The notes beneath the pieces are model-generated. The model was given only the letters and a program-made list of their open reading frames with translations. It was not told where the DNA came from and did no database searches. A DNA stretch of 64,000 nucleotides from Bacteroidales bacterium UBA3143 (GTDB lineage Bacteria > Bacteroidota > Bacteroidia > Bacteroidales > Dysgonomonadaceae): contig DEZB01000023.1 in the NCBI GenBank assembly GCA_002364735.1, positions 16,444 to 80,443 on the forward strand. The letters run 5' to 3'. The translations under genes were made by a program, and so were the position numbers. Shown here piece by piece: positions 54,131 to 61,649 of this stretch (position 1 is the first letter of the stretch; every line of letters begins with the position of its first letter).

Positions 54131-55918
54131 TTAAATAGCTTTCGTTTTTTCTTTCAACCAAGCTTTCTCTTCACCACTCAAATGTGTGTTAAGTTGCTCA
54201 AACACGATGGTGTGATAATTATTGAGCCACTCAATTTCTTTTTGAGTCAACAGCTCTTTATCAATAGGAGTGGTGTCAATGGGACAAAGCGTTATGGTTT
54301 CAAAATTGTAGAAAGTGCCAAATTCGTTCTTTTTGAGCTCTTGCGTAACAATTAAGTTTTCTATGCGAATACCATATTCATCAGCTCTATACAATCCTGG
54401 TTCGTTTGAAGTTACCATTCCGGGTTGTAATGTAACGGGATTTTCTTCTAAACGAATGTTTTGAGGACCTTCGTGAACATTAAGAAAATGTCCAATGCCG
54501 TGCCCTGTTCCATGAGAATAGTGGAGGCAATTGTCCCAAAGAGCTTTACGTGCCAATACATCCAATTGCGAACCGCGTGTACCTTGGGGATAAATGGCAG
54601 TAGCAATTTGAATATGTCCTTTGAGTACGTTTGTGTAATCTTTTTTCATTTGATCCGTGAGTTCACCAACAGCCAATGTGCGGGTAATGTCAGTAGTGCC
54701 ATCCATAAACTGAGCACCAGAGTCAATCAACATCAAACCTTTAGGCTCTACTTTCGAATGACTTTCAGGCGTTGCATGATAATGCACGATAGCACCGTTA
54801 CCTCCATAGCCAGCAATGGTGTTGAAGCTTTCGCCAAAATAGAGGGGTTGCTGTGAACGATACTCTCGTAGTTTCTCTTCTATAGTCACTTCTGTTACTT
54901 CATTAGCAGGCACTGCCTTTTCCATCCACATGTAGAACTTTACCAAAGCAATCCCATCTTTCAACATAGCATTGCGGAAACCTTTCAATTCGGTTTCGTT
55001 CTTAGTGCTCTTCATCAAATCGGCAGGAGAGGGCACATCTACTACATTACAATTATCCGGAATCGTGTGCAGTAATTTATGATTTATTTTGCTACTCGTA
55101 ACCATTACGGTTGTCCCAGCAGCAAGCTTGCCTATATATTCAAACACTTTGTTGTATGCTGCTAAAGTTACACCTTGCTCTTTCAGATTGTTAGAAACTT
55201 CATTGGTTAACTTTGCAGGATCGATAAATAGAACAGTTTCTTTTTCAGACAGATATGCATATGCCACTGCTACAGGATTAAAATCAACATCGTTGCCACG
55301 TATATTAAATGTCCAAGCAATGGTGTCTAAAGTAACCATCAACATACCGTCTGCATCTTCTTTCTTTAACGACTCAACAATGCGTTTAATTTTGCTTTTT
55401 GCTGACTCGCCTGTTATATCATCGGGCAATGTAAATATCTCGTTTTGAGGAATAGCTGGTCTGTCTTGCCACACCTCTTCGAATGGATCAAACTCAGTAA
55501 TTAGCTCAATATTTTTGCGTTTCAATCGGTCTCCAAGTTTTTTTGCATCAGATGCTGCATATACCAGCCCTTCTATGCCTACTTTACCATTTTCTCCTGC
55601 TTGATCTATTATCCAATCAATCATATCTGGAGTTTCGGGCAAACCCATTTTAAACAAATCGATACCCGTGTTAGCCAACTCGGTTTTTCCTTGCAAAAAG
55701 TAGCGAGAGTCAGTAAAAAGACCAGCTTTTTTGGTCGTTACAACTATTGTTCCAGCCGAACCTGTAAAACCGCTAATCCATTTGCGGCTCTCCCATGTTG
55801 CTGCTGGATATTCGCTTAAATGCGGATCGGTACTGGGGATAACAAAAACATCAAGTTTCTTGCTTTCCATAAATTTGCGAAGGGCAGAAAGTCTTTCGGG
55901 GATTTCATTCTTGTTCAT
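54131..55918 (-). CDS. Xaa-Pro aminopeptidase (M24B, long form)
   Basis: Aminopeptidase P family enzyme of 595 residues with two N-terminal creatinase-like domains and a C-terminal pita-bread domain. Metal ligands are visible in LIDSGAQFMDGTTDITRT (two Asp), SHGTGHGIGHFLNVHEGP (His), TSNEPGLY (Glu) and GIRIENLIV (Glu). It releases an N-terminal residue preceding proline. No signal peptide is seen, so it is cytosolic. It is transcribed from a promoter close to its start. Confidence 0.94.
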   Translation of the reverse strand: MNKNEIPERLSALRKFMESKKLDVFVIPSTDPHLSEYPAATWESRKWISGFTGSAGTIVVTTKKAGLFTDSRYFLQGKTELANTGIDLFKMGLPETPDMIDWIIDQAGENGKVGIEGLVYAASDAKKLGDRLKRKNIELITEFDPFEEVWQDRPAIPQNEIFTLPDDITGESAKSKIKRIVESLKKEDADGMLMVTLDTIAWTFNIRGNDVDFNPVAVAYAYLSEKETVLFIDPAKLTNEVSNNLKEQGVTLAAYNKVFEYIGKLAAGTTVMVTSSKINHKLLHTIPDNCNVVDVPSPADLMKSTKNETELKGFRNAMLKDGIALVKFYMWMEKAVPANEVTEVTIEEKLREYRSQQPLYFGESFNTIAGYGGNGAIVHYHATPESHSKVEPKGLMLIDSGAQFMDGTTDITRTLAVGELTDQMKKDYTNVLKGHIQIATAIYPQGTRGSQLDVLARKALWDNCLHYSHGTGHGIGHFLNVHEGPQNIRLEENPVTLQPGMVTSNEPGLYRADEYGIRIENLIVTQELKKNEFGTFYNFETITLCPIDTTPIDKELLTQKEIEWLNNYHTIVFEQLNTHLSGEEKAWLKEKTKAI

Positions 55919-55943
55919 AATGATTTCTTTATTTGTTTAATCA

Positions 55944-55951
55944 CAAAGATA
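55944..55951 (-). promoter_or_regulatory. -7 element of the aminopeptidase P gene
   Basis: Reverse-strand TATCTTTG fits TAnnTTTG, 25 bases before the ATG. Confidence 0.5.
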
Positions 55952-56243
55952 TAAAAAAAGGTGGAAAAAGGGTGGAGAGAATAATTGAAAAGTGAGAAAC
56001 TTCCATTCGCCTACAGAGATAAAGAAATTAAAAAAGGGGGAGGACTTGAAGATTGATTTAACCCTTATTGTTTTGTAAATAATAATGAGCAATTATTTAC
56101 AAATTGATATTTGATGTGTAAAATAACATGGAGTGTCGATTAAAACTTTTTTTTTAATAAAAACTCCAGGCAGTGGGAAATTCGAATAGAAAGAAAGAGT
56201 GACTCATTTTTTCATTGAGATAGATTTATAAGCCGTAATTTGT

Positions 56244-56251
56244 TATTTTTG
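56244..56251 (+). promoter_or_regulatory. Candidate -7 element of the metallophosphoesterase gene
   Basis: TATTTTTG fits TAnnTTTG, about 56 bases before the ATG; no -33 partner is evident. Confidence 0.4.
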
Positions 56252-56307
56252 TTAATCAAAGTGCTGCCTTTTGTATAATAAAAATCATTTCACCATATAA
56301 TAAATTT

Positions 56308-56913
56308 ATGCGATTACTACATCTCTCTGATACCCATAGTTTCCACAGGCAGTTAGTTGATTTACCAAAAGCCGACATCATCATTCATTCGGGCGATATG
56401 TCAATGGCTGGAACTGGTAGTGAAGTTTTAGATTTTATAGAATGGTTTAGTGAATTGGATTATAAATACAAAATTTTCATTGGGGGTAACCACGACTTCG
56501 GTTTAGAAAATAAGAATCCAGAGACTATTCAAGGTTTCTTGCCTGACAACTGTTTTTATCTTTGCAACAGTGGCGTAACAATTGAGAGAATCAAATTTTG
56601 GGGCGTACCTTTTTTCTTTGCAGATGATGTGAGTGGCGATTATTACAAGATGATAGCACAAATCCCAATGAATACTGATGTTTTAATTACACATCGTCCT
56701 CCGTTAGGCATTTTAGATTATGCAGACAGCTTCAACTACGGTTGCTCCGATTTGCTTGATGCAGTTTCCAATATTCGTCCTCAATACAACCTTTTTGGGC
56801 ATATTCACGATGCGTATGGAATTAAAAAAACAGAACACACAACTTTTATCAATGCTGCCGTAGTAGATGCAGATTATCAGTTGAAGAATGAGCCTTTTGT
56901 GTTTGAGGTATGA
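56308..56913 (+). CDS. Metallophosphoesterase domain protein
   Basis: Calcineurin-like phosphoesterase of 201 residues. Dimetal motifs occur in order: LLHLSDTHS, IHSGDMSM, IGGNHDFG, ITHRPP and FGHIHDAYG. The protein is short, nearly all catalytic domain, and cytosolic. Substrates of this subgroup are usually unknown phosphoesters. It borders the decayed restriction-modification locus but has intact reading frame and no evident link to it. Confidence 0.9.
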   Translation: MRLLHLSDTHSFHRQLVDLPKADIIIHSGDMSMAGTGSEVLDFIEWFSELDYKYKIFIGGNHDFGLENKNPETIQGFLPDNCFYLCNSGVTIERIKFWGVPFFFADDVSGDYYKMIAQIPMNTDVLITHRPPLGILDYADSFNYGCSDLLDAVSNIRPQYNLFGHIHDAYGIKKTEHTTFINAAVVDADYQLKNEPFVFEV

Positions 56914-56922
56914 TGAAAGAGA

Positions 56923-56943
56923 GTAAGTGGTAAGTAGTAAGTA
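56923..56943. repeat. Short heptanucleotide repeat (TAAGTRG)3
   Basis: GTAAGTGGTAAGTAG followed by TAAGTA: three 7-base units, the reverse complement of the array at 23754-23815. Confidence 0.6.
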
Positions 56944-57026
56944 AAATTCAAGTTAATAGCTATATTAAAATGGAATTTCAAAGTTCTATAAGAAAGAGGC
57001 TGTTTCTCACTTACAACGTGCTTTAA

Positions 57027-57871
57027 AATATAAATTTCCTGGCGAAAACTTTCACTTCAAAAGCTGCTGAGGACGCTTTGCAATATATGCTTTTCGACTT
57101 TAATCAATACGTTCCTTTTCCAAAGCCCAAACACCCGAAATTTAAATTTATTGACTTGTTTGCGGGTATTGGTGGTTTTCGTTTAGCACTCCAAAATTTA
57201 AAGGGGAAATGTGTATACACAAGTGAATGGGATAAATATTCTAAACAAACGTATGAAGCTAACTTTGGAGAGATTCCTTTCGGTGATATTACGAAACCAG
57301 AAACAAAAAGTTATATTCCTGATGATTTTGATTTGCTGTGTGCAGGATTTCCATGTCAAGCATTTTCGATAGCAGGAAGACGGGTGGTTTTGAAGACACA
57401 AGAGGGACATTATTTTTTGAGGTTGCAGAAATTATTAAAGAGAAACAACCAAAAGCCATTTTCCTTGAGAATGTTAAAGGTTTGAGAAGTCATGATAAAG
57501 GGAAAACTTTGGCAACGATATTAAATGTTCTTAGGGAGGATTTGAACTATTATGTTCCAGAACCTCAAATTATAAACGCAAGAGAATTTGGAGTGCCCCA
57601 AAACAGGGAACGTATTTATATCGTCGGTTTTAGAAAAGACTTAGGAGTTGATGAGTTTCAATATCCGGAACCAATAAATAAAGATCCAGTTTTGAAGGAA
57701 GGCATAAGAAAAATGACACCACGCGAATGGGCGAGATTACAAGGCTTTCCAGATAGCTTTAAAATCGTAGTGTCAGATGCACAAGCATACAAGCAATTTG
57801 GCAACTCAGTTGCAGTTCCTGCAATTCAAGCAACAGCCGAAAAAATAATTGAAAAACTCTTCTCTAAATGA
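57027..57871 (+). pseudogene. Decayed C5-cytosine DNA methyltransferase
   Basis: Two overlapping frames together give a DNA cytosine methyltransferase. Frame one holds motif I FIDLFAGIGGFRLALQ and the catalytic Cys motif AGFPCQAFSIAGRR; frame two continues with GFEDTRGTLFFEVA, the ENVKGLRSH motif, VPQNRERIYIVGFR, RLQGFPDSF and the final FGNSVAVP. The switch needs one missing base near 57381. Only about 26 residues separate motif VIII from motif IX, so the target-recognition domain (normally about 80 residues or more) is absent. A second shift probably lies near 57060, where coding-like sequence in another frame runs into this one. The gene is therefore most likely inactive. Confidence 0.82.
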
Positions 57872-58047
57872 TTACAGGAAACAAGGGTGAATGGAGTGAA
57901 ATTTATGCTCTTTTTAAATTAATAGGTGATAAGCAATTGTTATTGGCGTTACCAAATGTTACTACCTTTGGTAAATTTAATACATTATATGTTATTGCGG
58001 TTATGTTTTTGTTTAAATCTTTTGTTAAATTTCCGCTGGCGTCATAG
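57868..58047 (+). pseudogene. Truncated HpaII-family-like restriction endonuclease stub
   Basis: The ATG overlaps the methyltransferase stop in an ATGA arrangement, typical of coupled restriction-modification genes. The first 24 residues include GNKGEWSEIY and ALFKLIGDKQL, which resemble the N-terminus of HpaII-type endonucleases as I remember them. After about position 57940 the frame enters unrelated sequence that is the antisense of an RHS-like fragment and stops at 58047 after 59 codons. The catalytic domain is gone. Family assignment rests on a short stretch. Confidence 0.5.
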
Positions 58048-58063
58048 GTGTGTTCATTAATCG
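57945..58063 (-). pseudogene. Fragment of an RHS/YD-repeat protein
   Basis: On the reverse strand the frame reads EHTYDASGNLTKDLNKNI followed by TYNVLNLPKVVTFGNA, the usual Bacteroidota RHS repeat pattern (YDxxGN.TKD and YN.LNLP). A possible upstream continuation exists to about 58184 and is then closed by a stop. There is no start or remaining core, so it is a fossil. Its downstream end fuses with the endonuclease stub at about 57940. Confidence 0.65.
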
Positions 58064-58278
58064 CATTTGCACCTTCCACAAAATGGAAGGCTCCTGCAAC
58101 AAGTTGACCAAAAAAACCGGTATCGCCACCCCTCCATCCAACAACCCCTCCTTTTGTTTCACTCCAATCCCCCTAATTACAATAAAAACACCATTCGTCT
58201 ATGAACAAACCGTCTAATTATTTTAAAAGGAGCCAATTTAGACGTACGGAACTTGTAATTTTTATAATTTCAGTAATT

Positions 58279-58659
58279 GTACGTTGATTAAGCATCCATT
58301 CTGATAAATTACACCTTTTGTTTGCCGCAAAAACACATAATTCTAATATTCTCCTCCTTCGTTTGCGAACGAAACCTCAAAATATAATATTTACACCCTT
58401 TGTTTGCGAACGAAACCTCTAAATATAATATTTACGCCTTTTGTTTGCGAACGAAACCGATAAATATGATAATTACGACTTTCGTTTGTGAACGAAACCA
58501 ATAAATATAATAATTTCGACTTTCGTTTGCGAACGAAATCAATAAATATAATAATTACGACTTTCGTTTACGAACGAAACCAATAAATATCATATTTACG
58601 ACTTTTGTACGTGTACGAAATCAATAATTATAGAAAACACGACTTTCGTTCGATTAAAA
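58279..58659. repeat. 41-bp tandem repeat array with conserved hairpin
   Basis: Units start with GTTTGCGAAC at 58361, 58402, 58443, 58484, 58525, 58566 and 58607 with exactly 41 bases each; a partial unit starts at 58648 and degenerate ones at 58320 and 58279. Each core unit contains arms TTTCGTT and AACGAAA around a 4-base loop (TGCG in most), then an AT-rich spacer ending ATTACGACTTTC. The spacer is conserved between units, unlike CRISPR spacers. Confidence 0.92.
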
Positions 58660-58717
58660 CGCCTTGCACTTTTAAGAATATTATTTTTCATATTGAAAAA
58701 ATTAAAAACAAGTGTAT

Positions 58718-58817
58718 GGTATGACATAAAGTCAGACATGACAGATAAGGGTGACATATATTGGTTTTCTAAATGTATTACTGCCAGTATTTGTTTAAAT
58801 CATGACATTGTGTCATG
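58718..58817 (+). promoter_or_regulatory. TGACA half-site cluster with palindrome upstream of a sigma-54 promoter
   Basis: CATGACA-TTG-TGTCATG at 58801-58817 is a perfect 7-bp-arm palindrome about 55 bases before the -24 element. Upstream are further ATGACA or TGACAT strings near 58720, 58735 and 58750. The pattern suits an enhancer-binding activator, but the protein is unknown. Confidence 0.5.
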
Positions 58818-58869
58818 TTAAAACGGATAAATTCATTTAATCATAATGTTAATCATTATACATATTTTT

Positions 58870-58885
58870 TGGCATGGTAATTGCA
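58870..58885 (+). promoter_or_regulatory. Sigma-54 type (-24/-12) promoter
   Basis: TGGCATG, four bases, then TTGCA: this matches TGGCACG-N4-TTGCA in all but one base and has the essential GG and GC ten bases apart. The predicted start is near 58896, giving a leader of about 365 bases before the DUF6261 gene. Confidence 0.75.
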
Positions 58886-59259
58886 ATATTACATAATAGA
58901 GATTTAGATGATTTTTGAAGTTAGAAATTTATTTCTACTTGAACGAATCTAAATACATAAATTGTTTGAAAATAGTTGACACTATCTTAATACTTCATGG
59001 AAAACGTTTATCCATAAGAGCGTTTCAATCCGTATTAATTTATTGAATATCAACAATATTAGACATATTTTATACGAATAGGTTATCATGTGTGTTGATT
59101 TAGAAGAAAATTGCAACACTTTTCTTTATCACGCCCAGAAACACAATCTATCTATTTCTAAAACTTGGTGTTCCAAGGGCAACCTCTTCAAATTTGTCTG
59201 CAATGTACACGAGTGTAGACGAAGGGTTATGAGGCCTCTTAAATTTAATAAATTTCATA

Positions 59260-60234
59260 ATGTTAAAACAAAAAACAATGGAACTTATAGAAGTTCCTTA
59301 CAGCAGACTCCGTAAATTGGAGTTGCCAATTTACGTGAACGGTGTAATCGATATCGTAGAAAAGCATGATGCCGAAACGCTAAAGATCAATAGTGTGTTT
59401 GATCTGTTGCTTGCAGAAAAGCCTAATATTGTCAAACTTGATGTGCAATATCGTGCACACCCATTGACGAAAAAGGTGTCAGAGTTGCGTAAAATGCGAA
59501 CAACTTACGTGGGTTCTATTTTATCTCACCTTAATGTAGTTGAGAAAGAGGATCCGTCGGGAGTTGACATAGCTGTTAGTTCAGTGAAAGTCGAAATAGA
59601 TCGGTATTTGAGGAAATTGAGTGCGGCCAGAACTGAGGCACTGAAGTGTGAAAGAGTGACACGTTTTTTTGCAGCAATTGACTCAAATGAAGAGCTGGAA
59701 GATGCCTTCACTTCATTGAAGTTTTCTGAGAGATTGGATAAACTAAGAAGTGTGCATGCAACCATTCTTGAATTGTCAAAGAAGAGAGTTGAATCTTCCT
59801 CCCAACGGCCTACTGAAAAAACGTCTGATCTTAGAGATTCTGTCATTTTAGCTATTCGCTATTTCTTTAAAGACTTGGAGGTTGCTCCATTAAGGAATAT
59901 GGACTTGGAGTATAAACCGTTGTATGATGAGCTGAATAAGCTGTCGGTTGACTACAGAAATATGCTAAGTAGGCGATATCTGTTTGATAAACAAAAGGCT
60001 GAAAAAGGAAAAGGTTTGGACACAGGCGAAACTGTGGAAGAAACAGAAACGACAAATTCGTCAACAGCCCCACAACCATTTGCTCTAAGGACGTTTCAAG
60101 TGGACACCGAGGAGATGAATAAAAATGGGAATGGGACTAATAATGGATTTGGAGTAAAACCTGTTGAACAAGAAAAAGCAGCTGCAAAGTCGACAAAACA
60201 AGAGCAACTGCCTTCTCAAAACAATGAGGACTAA
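59260..60234 (+). CDS. DUF6261 family protein
   Basis: A 324-residue cytosolic protein, mostly helical. Residues 1-230 fit the Bacteroidota DUF6261 pattern as I recall it: a short SRLRKLELPIYVNGVI start, charged helices in the middle, and a YDELNKLSVDYRNMLSRR block. The last 90 residues are low complexity (Thr, Glu, Asn, Gln, Lys rich). Two starts are possible, 59260 or 59278. No function is known for the family. A sigma-54 promoter 375 bases upstream and a terminator just downstream define it as a single-gene unit. Confidence 0.72.
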   Translation: MLKQKTMELIEVPYSRLRKLELPIYVNGVIDIVEKHDAETLKINSVFDLLLAEKPNIVKLDVQYRAHPLTKKVSELRKMRTTYVGSILSHLNVVEKEDPSGVDIAVSSVKVEIDRYLRKLSAARTEALKCERVTRFFAAIDSNEELEDAFTSLKFSERLDKLRSVHATILELSKKRVESSSQRPTEKTSDLRDSVILAIRYFFKDLEVAPLRNMDLEYKPLYDELNKLSVDYRNMLSRRYLFDKQKAEKGKGLDTGETVEETETTNSSTAPQPFALRTFQVDTEEMNKNGNGTNNGFGVKPVEQEKAAAKSTKQEQLPSQNNED

Positions 60235-60283
60235 ATTTGTGGTAATAATTTAATTTTGCGATTAAATTAATCTTTATTAAAAT

Positions 60284-60316
60284 AGCCCTAATTATCGTGT
60301 GATTAGGGCTTTTTTA
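60284..60316 (+). terminator. Terminator of the DUF6261 gene
   Basis: Perfect 9-bp stem AGCCCTAAT / ATTAGGGCT followed by seven T, 50 bases after the stop. Confidence 0.92.
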
Positions 60317-60923
60317 TTCCCTAATGCAAAATTTTTATTATTTGTAAAACTATTATAATCAGTTCTTGCGATCTCTGAATTATTTAAGGGTCACAAAGAT
60401 AGCGTTTAAATTTGAGATGTGCAAATATACACTCTCACGATACTATATACCACCACTTTACCCATATTTTGAACTATAAGAGAGTGTGTGTTTCAGATTA
60501 AACTTATGATTGAGTCCACTCGCTCGCGCGGGTTTATCTGCAACCCGTGTGTCGCGTAGCGAAACTATGATCTATTAATTCTTTCTGTTTCTACTCACAC
60601 CAACTGCAATTGAGCAAAGTCAAAATGCTGGAAATTGACGCGATCGGTTATTTGTCTTTTTCTGCCCTTTATCCCTGGTGATAAAACCTAATAATAGCAC
60701 ACTGCTAAAGTCCCCTCGTAGGGGATTTAGGAGTGTATAAGTGGAATTTACTTTGCAGAGTGGAGTCAAATACTAAACTTTCAGCATTCTAATTTTTCGC
60801 AACCAGAAGTTTAATTTTTTATCTCTTCATAAATTATTCATCTTTTATTTTTTCGGTAATAATTAGATATAAGTGATATAATTGTAGCGAAACAGGATAA
60901 ATAATAAACATATTGTGATATTC
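60317..60923. other. Non-coding region with dispersed-repeat remnants
   Basis: No gene is supported. Two small inverted repeats stand out: CGGGTT / AACCCG at 60529-60547 in a GC-rich pocket, and TCCCCT-CGT-AGGGGA at 60711-60725. Both resemble intergenic repeat debris common in Bacteroidota genomes. Confidence 0.55.
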
Positions 60924-60955
60924 TTTGCAGTTTTAGTTTAATTCTGTTATTTTTG
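60924..60955 (+). promoter_or_regulatory. Bacteroidota promoter (TTTG / TATTTTTG) of the XRE-cupin gene
   Basis: TTTG at 60924-60927 and TATTTTTG at 60948-60955, 20 bases apart; the ATG follows 22 bases after. Confidence 0.7.
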
Positions 60956-60977
60956 CTCCTTCAAAAAAGATATATAT

Positions 60978-61541
60978 ATGAGTGCTGTTACGGAAAAAAT
61001 TAAGATGCTATGTGCCGACAGAAATATGTCGGTTGAGGAACTTGCTGAAGGTTCGGGACTTACTTTAGACCAGGTAAATAGAATCTGTGAAAGCGATAGG
61101 ATACCCTCGCTCTCACCATTGATAAAAATTGCTCGCGCTCTTGGAGTGCGCTTGGGTACTTTTTTAGACGATAGCGAAGAGATGGGACCTGTTGTCAATA
61201 GAAACTCCAACTCGCAACAATCGGTTACTTTTACCAGTCATCAAACCAACAACAACTCACACATGGACTTTATCTCGCTTGCTGCCACAAAAGCGGGACG
61301 AAATATGGAGCCCTTTTTGATTAACATTCAATCTCCTTCTGGCAATAAAAGTATTTCATCTCATGAGGGTGAAGAGTTCCTCTTTGTGTTAGAGGGTTCA
61401 ATTGTTGTGCACTACGGAACCGAAAAGTATATTCTAAATAAGGGTGATAGCATCTATTACGATTCTATTGTAAATCACTTGGTGACAGCCAATAATCATT
61501 CGGAAGCAAAAATACTGGGAGTGGTCTATTCTCCAGCATAA
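60978..61541 (+). CDS. XRE-family regulator with C-terminal cupin domain
   Basis: A 187-residue transcription factor. Residues 5-65 form a Cro/CI-type helix-turn-helix (MSVEELAEGSGLTLDQVNRICESDRIPSLSPLIKIARALGV region, core LAEGSGLTLDQV). Residues 110-187 are a cupin (HEGEEFLFVLEGSIVVHYG, core EGEEFLFVLEG, then LNKGDSIYYDS). Such MerR/XRE-cupin proteins often sense small metabolites, though the ligand is unknown. It is followed 108 bases later by an acyl-CoA ligase gene in the same direction, a pairing found in Bacteroidales, so it may control that gene. Confidence 0.9.
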   Translation: MSAVTEKIKMLCADRNMSVEELAEGSGLTLDQVNRICESDRIPSLSPLIKIARALGVRLGTFLDDSEEMGPVVNRNSNSQQSVTFTSHQTNNNSHMDFISLAATKAGRNMEPFLINIQSPSGNKSISSHEGEEFLFVLEGSIVVHYGTEKYILNKGDSIYYDSIVNHLVTANNHSEAKILGVVYSPA

Positions 61542-61649
61542 AACATGCTCAACACTGCTAAAATAAAGCTTACTCCCTGCATACAGATATAATAACAGGG
61601 AAAAACAACTGTACATTATTTTATTAAAAACACTGATCTTCCTATAAAG

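Larger units (their letters stand above)
55919..56307. other. Divergent intergenic region
   Basis: 389 bases between aminopeptidase P and the metallophosphoesterase. No gene is supported. It contains one promoter-like element for each neighbour, listed separately. Confidence 0.5.

Noticed and set aside
58279..58659. CRISPR array
   Set aside because: Units repeat every 41 bases with the spacer part conserved between units, the opposite of CRISPR, and no cas gene is nearby.
59088..59315. 75-codon frame between the sigma-54 promoter and the DUF6261 gene
   Set aside because: It overlaps the DUF6261 start, has a Cys/His-rich but unrecognised sequence, and lacks a start context; probably chance.
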